Source: an uncultured Caldimonas sp.
GTDB taxonomy: Bacteria > Pseudomonadota > Gammaproteobacteria > Burkholderiales > Burkholderiaceae
Length of the DNA stretch: 24,014 nucleotides
Direction: 5' to 3'
Assembly: GCF_946480305.1 (NCBI RefSeq)
Contig: NZ_CAMLJQ010000055.1
Span: 1-24,014 of the forward strand
The translations under genes and the position numbers were made by a program. The notes beneath the pieces were generated by a model, which was not told the origin of the DNA, did not search any database, and worked only from the letters and a program-made list of their open reading frames with translations. Shown here one piece after another: positions 7,193-14,019 of the stretch; the first letter of the stretch is position 1, and the number at the start of each line of letters is the position of its first letter.

Positions 7193-7902
7193 CGGCCAGG
7201 CGCGGCGAGGCGCCAGCCCAGCCAGCCGGCGGCGCCAGCCCACGGCAGGTACTGCAGTGAGGTGGCGCCCAGCGCGTCGACGAGCAGGGCGGCTGCGTGC
7301 AGCGACAGCACGACGTACCAGTCGCGCGGCGTCGTCCAGCGGCCGGGCAGCTGCACCAGGCCGGCCGGCACGAGCAGCAGCGGCAGCGATTGCAGCAGCA
7401 GGTGGCTGCGCATGTCGCCCGCGCCGTGAGTGACTTCACCGACGGCCCAATGACTCACCGCGAGTGTTGCAAGCGTCAGGCTGCCCAGCAGTAGCGGCGC
7501 CCGGGACCAGCGCTTGTCGACGCGTTCGGCGAGGCATGCGCATACCAGTGCGGTGCTGGCCCAGCCGGCCAGCAGGTGCGTCACGAAAAGCGACCAGCCG
7601 TCCGGCGCCCAATGGTGGTATGCGGCCGCGGGGCCGGCCAGCGCGATGGCAACGAAGAACAGCGCCCAGGCAGCGGGTTGCGGGTGACCCTCCAGCTGGC
7701 GCAAGCCCCACAGCCCGGCGCAGACCATCGCGAACGACACCAGCAGGCTGGCGCCGTCGAGCAGCAGCGCTGCGGAGGCGCCTGGCGCGTGCGACGCCTG
7801 TGGCGCGACGATCGGTCCCCAGGCGAGGAGGCCGATCAGCAGCGCAAGGATCATCGACGCAAACAGCGCGATCGCGCATCGGCAGGGCAGTTGAGCATCC
7901 AT
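7126..7902 (-). CDS. multi-pass membrane protein, ceramidase-like (CREST) but diverged
   Basis: A 258-aa very hydrophobic protein with about seven membrane segments. The order of features recalls the bacterial alkaline-ceramidase/CREST family: LLLDGASLLVSFAMVCAGLWGL (47-67, in two parts), AYHHWAPD (94-101), AERV (125-128), then GDMRSHLLLQSLPLLLVP (162-179). From memory, family members have WDRLP after the YHxxP motif and a late GHTLKH. Here these positions read WSLFVTHL and GATSLQYL, so the expected Asp and late His residues are missing and the protein may not be an active hydrolase. The ATG at 7900-7902 is chosen over an upstream in-frame ATG (7960-7962) because GAGGAG lies 8 nt before it. 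It overlaps the lipase-like gene tail to tail. The CREST assignment is by eye; that it is a membrane protein is certain. Confidence 0.75.
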   Translation of the reverse strand: MDAQLPCRCAIALFASMILALLIGLLAWGPIVAPQASHAPGASAALLLDGASLLVSFAMVCAGLWGLRQLEGHPQPAAWALFFVAIALAGPAAAYHHWAPDGWSLFVTHLLAGWASTALVCACLAERVDKRWSRAPLLLGSLTLATLAVSHWAVGEVTHGAGDMRSHLLLQSLPLLLVPAGLVQLPGRWTTPRDWYVVLSLHAAALLVDALGATSLQYLPWAGAAGWLGWRLAAPGRHGSAEEPGASSEASTSLNTSA

Positions 7903-8033
7903 GGCCAGATCTCCTCGGGAGGGCGTGGTGCACGGGCGGCACGCACGTGGCGGGAACTGCATCGGAAGGCATGCAGTGTCCGCCTGCGAGGGGAGGCCAG
8001 CAATCGCTCTTTGAGGGGGGATGGGTCCCTCCG

Positions 8034-8056
8034 ATGGGGGACAGGGTGTCCCCCAT
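8034..8056 (-). terminator. strong hairpin after phhA
   Basis: A perfect 10-bp stem (ATGGGGGACA at 8034-8043 and TGTCCCCCAT at 8047-8056) with a 3-nt GGG loop lies 11 nt past the phhA stop codon. No T-run follows on either strand, so it may act as a 3'-end stabiliser or an imperfect terminator. The rest of 7903-8067 shows no gene. Confidence 0.5.
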
Positions 8057-8067
8057 GGTGGGCTTGC

Positions 8068-8964
8068 TCAGGCAGCTGCGGGGATGTTGTGCTCGTGAGG
8101 CAGCACGCAGCCGGCGTCGATCTCGTCCTGCGCGCGCACCGCGGCGTAGATGGGCGTGAAGTCCGGGGCGGTCGCGTCGAACAACTGCTGGAACGAGTCG
8201 ATCACGAAGTAGGTGGCCTGGTAGGTGTCGATCTTGTAGCGGCTGCGCATGATGCGCGTGAGGTCGAACGGCACGCGTTTCGGCTCGGGCGAGCGCACGC
8301 TGTAGCGCAGCTCGCCAGCGGACGACAGGATGCCGGCCCCGTAGGCGCGCAGGCCCTCGGGCGTGTGGATGAGGCCGAACTCGACCGTGTACCAGTACAG
8401 GCGCGCGAGCAGCTCGCAGGCGTTGAGCGCGCTGGCTTTCAGGCCGCCCGCGCCGTAGGCCTGCATGTAGTCCGCGAAGACCGGGTTGAACAGCAACGGC
8501 ACATGGCCGAACAGATCGTGGAAGACATCCGGCTCGACGACGTAATCGAACTCCTCGGGCTTGCGGATCCAACCGGTGACCGGGAAGCGCCGCTCGGACA
8601 GCAGCTTGAAGAAGGCCTCCTCGGGGATCAGCCCCGGCACGGCGACCACCTCCCAGCGCGTGGCGCGGTACAGCCGCTCGCTCAGCTCGTCGAACCGCGG
8701 GATGCGCTGCGGCGTGCCGAGGTGGGCCACCGCTTCGATGAACTCGGCACACGCGAGCCCGGGCAGTTGCGCCGCCTGCCGCTCGTACAGCCGGCGGTAG
8801 AGGTCATGGTCCTGCGCGGTGTAGGCGGCCCAGTCCTGGTCGCAGGTGTAGTCGGCGCGCGCGTGTGCGTAATCGCCGCGCGGCGGGCGGTCACCCTGGC
8901 CATAGGTCACGGGCGCGACGCCCTGGTTGATGCCGCTGTGGTCGTCGATGACCGGGGTGTCCAT
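8068..8964 (-). CDS. phhA: phenylalanine 4-monooxygenase
   Basis: A 298-aa cytoplasmic, pterin-dependent, non-heme iron enzyme that hydroxylates phenylalanine to tyrosine. The catalytic core is complete: FPVTGWIRKPEEFDYVVEPD (127-146), the iron ligands His149 and His154 in HDLFGH, and Glu195 in WYTVEFG. The length is that of bacterial single-domain PhhA proteins, with no N-terminal regulatory ACT domain. The ATG at 8962-8964 has GAGGAG six nt upstream. It follows hppD after a 24-nt gap on the same strand, so the two are co-transcribed: PhhA makes tyrosine, which after transamination feeds HPPD. No pterin-4a-carbinolamine dehydratase (phhB) is present in this window, though PhhA normally needs that activity for cofactor recycling. 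Confidence 0.97.
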   Translation of the reverse strand: MDTPVIDDHSGINQGVAPVTYGQGDRPPRGDYAHARADYTCDQDWAAYTAQDHDLYRRLYERQAAQLPGLACAEFIEAVAHLGTPQRIPRFDELSERLYRATRWEVVAVPGLIPEEAFFKLLSERRFPVTGWIRKPEEFDYVVEPDVFHDLFGHVPLLFNPVFADYMQAYGAGGLKASALNACELLARLYWYTVEFGLIHTPEGLRAYGAGILSSAGELRYSVRSPEPKRVPFDLTRIMRSRYKIDTYQATYFVIDSFQQLFDATAPDFTPIYAAVRAQDEIDAGCVLPHEHNIPAAA

Positions 8965-8988
8965 GGCTGCTCCTCGTGTTCTTGTTGC

Positions 8989-10098
8989 TTATGCGTGCTG
9001 CTGCGCTTCGGTCTTCAGCACGCCGCGGCGCATCTGGTCGAGCTCCATGGTTTCGAACAGCGCCTTGAAGTTGCCTTCGCCGAAGCCTTCGTTGCCCTTG
9101 CGCTGGATGAACTCGAAGAAGATCGGGCCGAGCTGGTTCTCGCTGAAGATCTGCAGCAGCAGTTCGTCCGGCGTGCCGTCGACGAGGATGTTGCGCTGAC
9201 GCAGGCCTTCGATGTCTTCCTGCAGGTCGGGAATGCGCTTGGGCAGCAACTCGTAATAGGTGGCGCTGGTGTTGAGCAGCTTCACGCCGTTCATCTGCAG
9301 CGCGTCCACGGTGTCGTAGAGGTTGGTGGAGCCGAGCGCGATGTGCTGGATGCCTTCGCCGTGGTACATGTCCAGGTACTCCTGGATCTGGCCGGCCTTG
9401 TCGTTGCCCTCTTCGTTGATGGGGATGCGGATCTTGCCGCACGGGCTGGTCATGGCCTTGCTCTTCACGCCGGTGGCCTGACCTTCGATGTCGAAGTAGC
9501 GCACTTCGCGGAAGTTGAACAGCCGCTCGTAGAAGTCCGCCCATTCCTTCATGCGGCCGCGGTGCACGTTGTGCGTCAGGTGGTCGATGTAGGTGAGGCC
9601 GTGGCCGATGGGGTTCAGTTCGGCGCCCGGCAGCGGCTCGAAATCGACGTCGTAGAAGCCGATGTTGCCGATGTCGCCTTCTTTCGCGCCGTTCTTGCCG
9701 CGCCAGCGGTCCACCAGGTAGATCAGCGAGTCGCCGATGCCCTTGATCGCGGGAATGTTCAGCTCACCGGGGCCGGCCTGGCCGGCATAGCCCCACGCGC
9801 CGAGTTCCATCGCGCGGGCGTAGGCCTTGGCGGCGTCCTGCACCCGGAAGGCGATCGCGCAGATGCTGGGGCCGTGCAGTCGCGCAAAGCGTTGCGCGAA
9901 CGAGTCGGGCTCGGCATTGATGATGAAGTTGATTTCGCCCTGGCGGTACAGCGTCACGTTCTTGTGGCGGTGCCTGGCGATCGGCTTGAAGCCCATGCGC
10001 TCGAACAACTGGCCCATCGCCACCGGGTCCGGCGCCGCGTACTCGATGAATTCGAATCCGGCGGTGCCCATCGGGTTGTCCCAGGGGGTGAATGGCAT
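8989..10098 (-). CDS. hppD: 4-hydroxyphenylpyruvate dioxygenase
   Basis: A 369-aa Fe(II) dioxygenase that converts 4-hydroxyphenylpyruvate to homogentisate in tyrosine degradation. The two-domain vicinal-oxygen-chelate architecture is clear, starting with MGTAGFEFIEYAAPDP. The iron ligands are His173 (YIDHLTHNV), His252 (IQHIALGS) and Glu329 (PIFFEFIQRKG). The C-terminal helix region GFGEGNFKALFETMELDQMRRG matches the bacterial family. The ATG at 10096-10098 has TTGGAGA ending 5 nt before it. The frame stays open upstream to 10632, but that part is antisense to the regulator and is not coding. It is the first gene of the hppD-phhA operon and is divergent from the Lrp-type gene, which probably controls it. 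Homogentisate-cleaving genes (hmgA and others) are not in this window. Confidence 0.98.
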   Translation of the reverse strand: MPFTPWDNPMGTAGFEFIEYAAPDPVAMGQLFERMGFKPIARHRHKNVTLYRQGEINFIINAEPDSFAQRFARLHGPSICAIAFRVQDAAKAYARAMELGAWGYAGQAGPGELNIPAIKGIGDSLIYLVDRWRGKNGAKEGDIGNIGFYDVDFEPLPGAELNPIGHGLTYIDHLTHNVHRGRMKEWADFYERLFNFREVRYFDIEGQATGVKSKAMTSPCGKIRIPINEEGNDKAGQIQEYLDMYHGEGIQHIALGSTNLYDTVDALQMNGVKLLNTSATYYELLPKRIPDLQEDIEGLRQRNILVDGTPDELLLQIFSENQLGPIFFEFIQRKGNEGFGEGNFKALFETMELDQMRRGVLKTEAQQHA

Positions 10099-10121
10099 GG
10101 TTGTCTCCAAGGCGGCGTGGG

Positions 10122-10164
10122 TTTGAGATGAATCAAAACTGTAGATGGCGGTGGCCGCAGTTTT
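10122..10164. promoter_or_regulatory. candidate operator between hppD and the Lrp-type regulator
   Basis: The 111-bp gap between the divergent starts holds a perfect 7-bp inverted repeat, AAAACTG (10135-10141) and CAGTTTT (10158-10164), with centres 23 bp apart, about two helical turns. It overlaps a second, weaker dyad TTTGA (10122-10126) / TCAAA (10133-10137). Lrp-family dimers often use such spaced A/T-rich half-sites. I see no convincing sigma-70 promoter in the gap, so promoter positions are left open. Confidence 0.5.
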
Positions 10165-10209
10165 CCTGCAAATTCCCCACCCACTTGCCTGCTGGCGCAA
10201 GAAAGATGC

Positions 10210-10704
10210 ATGATGTGCCCCATGACGACACCCTTGGAGCTTGATGCAATCGACCGGCGCATCCTTCGAGCGCTGCAGGTCGATGGCCGCATGACCTACG
10301 ACCAGCTCGCGGGGCAGGTCAACCTGTCGCCTTCGGCAACGCTGCGTCGTGTGAAGCGGCTCGAGGAGGCGGGCGCCATTGCGGGCTACGTGGCGGTCGT
10401 GCCGCCCGAGCGGGTGGGCCTGGGCCTCACGGCCTATATCAACGTGCGGCTCGAAAAGCACACCGAGACGCACAAGCGCAACCCGATGGATCTGTTCCGC
10501 GCTGCGGTACAGGCATGGCCCGAGGTCGTCGAGTGCTCGGCCCTGACCGGCGAGATGGACTACCTGCTGCGCGTGGTGGTCGAGGACATGGCGCACTACT
10601 CGCGCTTCATCATGGACACACTGCTCAAGCACCCGAGCGTCGAAGACTGCAAGACCAGCTTCGTGCTCGATCGGGTGAAAAACACCACCGTCGTGCCGGT
10701 GTGA
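10210..10704 (+). CDS. Lrp/AsnC family transcriptional regulator
   Basis: A 164-aa regulator. The N-terminal winged helix-turn-helix is LDAIDRRILRALQVDGRMTY followed by QLAGQVNLSPSATLRRVKRLEEAGAI (together about residues 10-58). The C-terminal RAM/ligand-binding domain shows GLTAYINVRLEKH and ALTGEMDYLLRVVVEDM (about residues 112-128), the usual amino-acid-sensing fold. Starts at 10210, 10213 or 10222 are possible; none has a strong Shine-Dalgarno. It is transcribed away from hppD-phhA, and such an arrangement strongly suggests it controls them in response to phenylalanine, tyrosine or a product. This is inference from position; the family call is secure. Confidence 0.95.
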   Translation: MMCPMTTPLELDAIDRRILRALQVDGRMTYDQLAGQVNLSPSATLRRVKRLEEAGAIAGYVAVVPPERVGLGLTAYINVRLEKHTETHKRNPMDLFRAAVQAWPEVVECSALTGEMDYLLRVVVEDMAHYSRFIMDTLLKHPSVEDCKTSFVLDRVKNTTVVPV

Positions 10705-10717
10705 ACCCGGCGCCGGC

Positions 10718-10735
10718 CTGTCGCGGTGGCGACAG
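10718..10735 (+). terminator. short hairpin after the regulator gene
   Basis: CTGTCGC (10718-10724) and GCGACAG (10729-10735) form a 7-bp stem with a GGTG loop, 13 nt after the stop codon. There is no T-tract, so termination is uncertain. Confidence 0.35.
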
Positions 10736-10751
10736 TGCCGTCACGTCAGCA

Positions 10752-10765
10752 GTGAAATATTTCAC
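10752..10765. promoter_or_regulatory. perfect 14-bp palindrome, candidate operator
   Basis: GTGAAATATTTCAC is a perfect dyad with an A/T-rich core in otherwise GC-rich DNA, 117 bp upstream of the lipoprotein hydrolase start. Such palindromes are typical of dimeric repressor sites. The binding protein is unknown; no regulator gene lies directly beside it apart from the Lrp-type gene ending 48 bp upstream. Confidence 0.45.
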
Positions 10766-10882
10766 GAGGCGTTCGACCTCGCGTCTTCGTGCTCCGGCCC
10801 GCTCATCGCGCCGGCAGGAGCGCTGTTTGCTGTAGCGAGCGCGGCGCATTCCCCCAACGAAGTACACGCAGGAGACAACCCA

Positions 10883-12454
10883 ATGACAGGCATCAGGTTC
10901 ACCCGATGGAAGACGGCCGCCGTGCTGGCCGGCGCGGCGCTATCGCTGGCCGCTTGCGGCGGCGGCGGCGACGGTACGGCCGCTGAAGCAGCACTGAGCA
11001 CCGACGAGCAATACGAGCAGTCCATCCACGCCGAGCTTGAAACCGCGCAGCGGCTCAAGTGCCCCTGGGGCCCCGCGGACGAGGCGGGCCGCGGTGGTTT
11101 GCTGCGCCGCTGCGCGGAGGAACCGCGTCCGCACGACGAGCGCGTGTTCGTCGTCAACGAGGCGGCGCTGCCGTTCGGTCCGCTGGCGGGCGCCACGGTC
11201 GAGACGGACCGCTGGCATGGGGTGCTGGGCAACGCCGGCTACCGCATCGAGGTGCCGAAAAACTGGAACGGCATGCTGGTGATGTATGCGCACGGCTATG
11301 CCGGCACGGGTGAGCTGTTGAACGTGAGCAATCCGTCGATCCGCCGCCATCTGATCGAAAACGGCTACGCCTGGGCGGCCTCCAGCTACAGCGCCAACTA
11401 CTACGACGTGCGTGCAGGTGTCGAAGACACCAACGCGCTGGCGCAGGCCTTCAACCGCATCGCGCGCGACAACGGCCGGCCGCTGCCCAAGCCGCGCAAG
11501 GTCTACATCACCGGGCATTCGATGGGCGGGCACGTGACCGGTGCGGCGATCGAGCTGGAGACGCTGCTGACCGCGCGCCACAAGATGCGCTATGACGGTG
11601 CCGTGCCGATGTGCGGCGTGATGGGCGACACCGAGCTGTTCGACTACTTTGTGGCCTACCAGCTTGCTGCGCAGCAGCTCGCCGGCGTGCCGGCCGCGAG
11701 CTTCCCGAACGATGAGTGGTCTGCCCTCGCGCCGCAGGTGCGTGCGGCGCTGTTCAGCACCTTCTCCACTGTGCCGACGGCGCAGGGGCTGAAGCTGAAG
11801 GCCATCGTCGAGAACCTCACCGGCGGCAAGCGGCCGATCTTCGACCAGGGCTTTGCCAACACCGGCCTGCAGAACGTGGTGTGGGGCACCTTCGGGGGCG
11901 ACGGCACGGTCAACGGCATCCTCACGAAAAACGTGACGGACACGCGCCGCATCGTCTATCAGTTCGACAGCGACCCGGCGTCGTCGGCCGAGGAGCAGGC
12001 CTTCAACCAGAGCATCCTGAAGGCGGCGCCCGAGCCCTTCGCGAACCGCCTGCGCTGGGACGGGCTGCGCTGGATCCCGCAGGTCAACGGCTGGTTCCGT
12101 GTGCCGGTGGTGTCGTTGCACACGCTGGGCGACATGTACGTGCCCTTCCACATGCAGCAGATCTACCGCCAGCGCGCCGAGGCCGGGCACAGCAGCCGCT
12201 GGCTCGTGCAGCGGGCGATCCGTGCGCCGAGCCATTGCGACTTCACGGTGGCCGAGCAGGTGGCGGCGTTCGACGCGATGACGCAGTGGGAGCAGCGCGG
12301 TATCAAGCCGGCCGGCGACGACGTGCTGACGCCGTCGACCGTCGCCGACCCGGCCTATGGTTGCCGCTTCACCGTCAACGCCGGTGGGCCGGACGACAAC
12401 CCGGTCACCGTGGGCACGCGCGCGCTGATGCCGGCCTGCCCGAGCGGCAGTTGA
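10883..12454 (+). CDS. alpha/beta hydrolase lipoprotein
   Basis: A 523-aa exported hydrolase. The N-terminus is a lipoprotein signal with the lipobox LAAC and Cys25 as the lipidated residue, followed by a Gly-rich linker, so it is probably membrane-attached on the periplasmic or outer side. The hydrolase features are YAHGYAG (about 135-141) for the oxyanion hole, the nucleophile Ser213 in GHSMGGH, a likely acid Asp417 in LGDMYVP, and His451 in SHCDF. The stretch of about 200 residues between Ser and Asp is longer than in minimal hydrolases and probably forms a lid. GGAG at 10871-10874 lies 8 nt before the ATG. It stands alone on the plus strand between the regulator and two convergent minus-strand genes. 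The substrate is not evident; an esterase or polyester-oligomer hydrolase is possible. Confidence 0.9.
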   Translation: MTGIRFTRWKTAAVLAGAALSLAACGGGGDGTAAEAALSTDEQYEQSIHAELETAQRLKCPWGPADEAGRGGLLRRCAEEPRPHDERVFVVNEAALPFGPLAGATVETDRWHGVLGNAGYRIEVPKNWNGMLVMYAHGYAGTGELLNVSNPSIRRHLIENGYAWAASSYSANYYDVRAGVEDTNALAQAFNRIARDNGRPLPKPRKVYITGHSMGGHVTGAAIELETLLTARHKMRYDGAVPMCGVMGDTELFDYFVAYQLAAQQLAGVPAASFPNDEWSALAPQVRAALFSTFSTVPTAQGLKLKAIVENLTGGKRPIFDQGFANTGLQNVVWGTFGGDGTVNGILTKNVTDTRRIVYQFDSDPASSAEEQAFNQSILKAAPEPFANRLRWDGLRWIPQVNGWFRVPVVSLHTLGDMYVPFHMQQIYRQRAEAGHSSRWLVQRAIRAPSHCDFTVAEQVAAFDAMTQWEQRGIKPAGDDVLTPSTVADPAYGCRFTVNAGGPDDNPVTVGTRALMPACPSGS

Positions 12455-12455
12455 C

Positions 12456-12475
12456 GGGCAGTTGAGCGGCTGCCC
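12456..12475 (+). terminator. hairpin right after the lipoprotein hydrolase stop
   Basis: GGGCAG (12456-12461) and CTGCCC (12470-12475) form a 6-bp stem with an 8-nt loop in the 33-bp gap between two convergent genes. No clear T-run follows on either strand. The left arm is part of an 11-bp tandem repeat that duplicates the stop codon. Confidence 0.4.
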
Positions 12476-12487
12476 TGGTGCGGTGCT

Positions 12488-13099
12488 TCAGCGCCGCACC
12501 AGCACCACCGCGAGTTCCGCCAGGCCCATGGGGTGCGGAACGCGCGGGTAGGGCGGCTTGGGCCATTGCCACGACGGGTCGGGGAACAACGCGCGCACGG
12601 CGTGGATGTCGCAGTGGTAGGGCGGGCCTTCGATCAGGCCGTCGGCGGCACCGGCACGCAGCGTCTGCATGAACAGGCCGAGCAGCTTGCCGCCCGGGCG
12701 CAGCCAGCGGTGCAACCGGGCGGCGTAGGCCATCCAGTGATCGGGGTGGAGCGCGCACAGGCAGGTCTGCTCGTAGACGGCATCCAGCGGCTCGGAGGGC
12801 TGCCACTGCAGCACGTCGGCCGCTTCGACCTGTGCCGCGAGGCCCCTCTGCGCGAGCAGCGCGCGCGTGCGCTCGACGGCTGCCTCGGCATAGTCGAGCC
12901 CGATCACACGCAGCCCTGCGGCTGCCAGTTCCGCGACCTCCCAGCCGGCGCCGCAACCGGGCACGACGACACGAGCCTCGTGACCCAGCTCGCCGGCGGC
13001 GAGCCATGTACTCAGTCGAGGGCTCGCCTCGCCACGATCCCACGGCGTGTGACGGGACTCGAACTTCGACTGCCAGAACTCGCGCGTGGGACCTGCCAT
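12488..13099 (-). CDS. TPMT-like thiol/thiopurine S-methyltransferase
   Basis: A 203-aa SAM-dependent methyltransferase of the thiopurine-methyltransferase class. FWQSKFESRHTPWDRGEASP (residues 8-27) is the typical N-terminal binding segment. The SAM motif I is VVVPGCGAGWEVAELAAAG (44-62), with the acidic motif VIGLDYAEAAVER following. YEQTCLCALHP (about 109-119) fits the post-motif strand of this family. It is cytoplasmic. Bacterial relatives methylate thiols, tellurite/selenite species or other small nucleophiles; the real substrate is not visible here. The ATG at 13097-13099 comes 13 nt after the stop of the HDOD gene on the same strand, so the two are probably co-transcribed. The Shine-Dalgarno is weak. 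Confidence 0.9.
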   Translation of the reverse strand: MAGPTREFWQSKFESRHTPWDRGEASPRLSTWLAAGELGHEARVVVPGCGAGWEVAELAAAGLRVIGLDYAEAAVERTRALLAQRGLAAQVEAADVLQWQPSEPLDAVYEQTCLCALHPDHWMAYAARLHRWLRPGGKLLGLFMQTLRAGAADGLIEGPPYHCDIHAVRALFPDPSWQWPKPPYPRVPHPMGLAELAVVLVRR

Positions 13100-13112
13100 G
13101 CGCGCATCTTAC

Positions 13113-13934
13113 TCAGCTGTCGAGTTCGACCACCTTGTTGTAGGCCGCGGCTTCCGACAGGTTCAGCAGTTCGGCGATCTCGGTGATGTCGTCGGGGATG
13201 GCCGCGTTGTCCCAGTCGTCCTGGGTGTGGCGGGCCAGCCGGATAGCGAGCGCGACGTTGCGCACGCCCGGTTGTTCGGCGTGGCGGTCGTCGGTGAGGC
13301 GGATCAGGATGTCGGGCAGGCGCCACGCGCGCATCAACGACTGTTCCAGGTCCCCCAGCGTCACGTTGAGCACGTCGCGCTGCGCGACGGCGGAGCGCAG
13401 CGTGCTGTCTTCGCGCTGGCGCCGCTGGATCTCGAGCGCAAGGGCCGGTGCATGGCACCACAACAGCAGTTCGGCGAAGTCGTGGATCAGCGCAGCTGCA
13501 TGCAGCACCGGCGCGTCGGCGTCCATGCGGTGCACCGCAAAGCCGAGCGAGAAGGTGGCTGCGCGGTAGGCGCGGCGCAGCACGCGCTCCAGCCCGGCGC
13601 GGGCCTCCGGCTGGTCCCACAACAGATCTTCGGTGGTGAGCGGCTGCGCGAACGCGCGGAAGAACGGCGCAATGCCCAGGAACACCAGCGCCGCCGTGAC
13701 GGTTTCAGTGGAGGCCTCGAAGCGCGGCGGTCGGATCTTGCCGACGTGCACCATCAGCCTCAACGTCATCAGGGGGTCGCCGCTGACCATCTGGCTGATG
13801 GTGTAGGCGTCCACCTCGTCCTCGATGCCATGCAAGGCCTCCACGGCTCGTGCCGTGGCGGGCAGCACCGGAATCTCCGCGTTACGGAAATACGCGGTCC
13901 AGGCAGCGAGGTCGGGCAGGGCGTGCAGCAGCAT
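13113..13934 (-). CDS. HDOD-domain signalling protein
   Basis: A 273-aa cytoplasmic protein. The HDOD (metal-dependent hydrolase-related output) domain covers most of it: NAEIPVLPATARAVEAL near the start, ISQMVSGDPLMTLRLMVHVG (about 46-65), and the HD-like signature HAAALIHDFAELLLW (about 144-158). HDOD proteins usually lack nucleotide-hydrolase activity and act as regulatory partners in motility, biofilm and cyclic-di-GMP networks. No GGDEF or EAL domain is attached. The ATG at 13932-13934 has no Shine-Dalgarno and a short predicted leader. A good sigma-28 promoter match sits just upstream, suggesting expression with flagellar genes. It heads a unit with the methyltransferase gene. Confidence 0.88.
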   Translation of the reverse strand: MLLHALPDLAAWTAYFRNAEIPVLPATARAVEALHGIEDEVDAYTISQMVSGDPLMTLRLMVHVGKIRPPRFEASTETVTAALVFLGIAPFFRAFAQPLTTEDLLWDQPEARAGLERVLRRAYRAATFSLGFAVHRMDADAPVLHAAALIHDFAELLLWCHAPALALEIQRRQREDSTLRSAVAQRDVLNVTLGDLEQSLMRAWRLPDILIRLTDDRHAEQPGVRNVALAIRLARHTQDDWDNAAIPDDITEIAELLNLSEAAAYNKVVELDS

Positions 13935-13956
13935 GGAAGGGTCGTAGGTTTACGGA

Positions 13957-13983
13957 CTATCGGCCCCCCGCCTGCCGGTTTGA
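13957..13983 (-). promoter_or_regulatory. candidate sigma-28 (FliA) promoter of the HDOD gene
   Basis: On the minus strand TCAA (13983-13980) is separated by exactly 15 nt from GCCGATAG (13964-13957). The FliA consensus is TAAA or TCAA, a 15-nt spacer, then GCCGATAA, so only the last base of the -10 differs. The predicted transcript would start near 13950, about 16 nt before the ATG. A small dyad TAAC-N5-GTTA (13991-14003) lies just upstream of the -35. Confidence 0.55.
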
Positions 13984-14019
13984 CTGGGGTTAACACTTAG
14001 TTACATTCATCCCGGATGC

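Noticed and set aside
7576..10131. 851-codon open frame on the plus strand
   Set aside because: It runs antisense through the ceramidase-like gene, phhA and hppD. Repetitive Leu/Val/Asp/Gln composition and lack of any motif mark it as a shadow frame.
10099..10632. Upstream extension of the hppD frame
   Set aside because: It is antisense to the Lrp-type regulator; the ATG at 10098 has a good Shine-Dalgarno and gives the normal family length and N-terminus.
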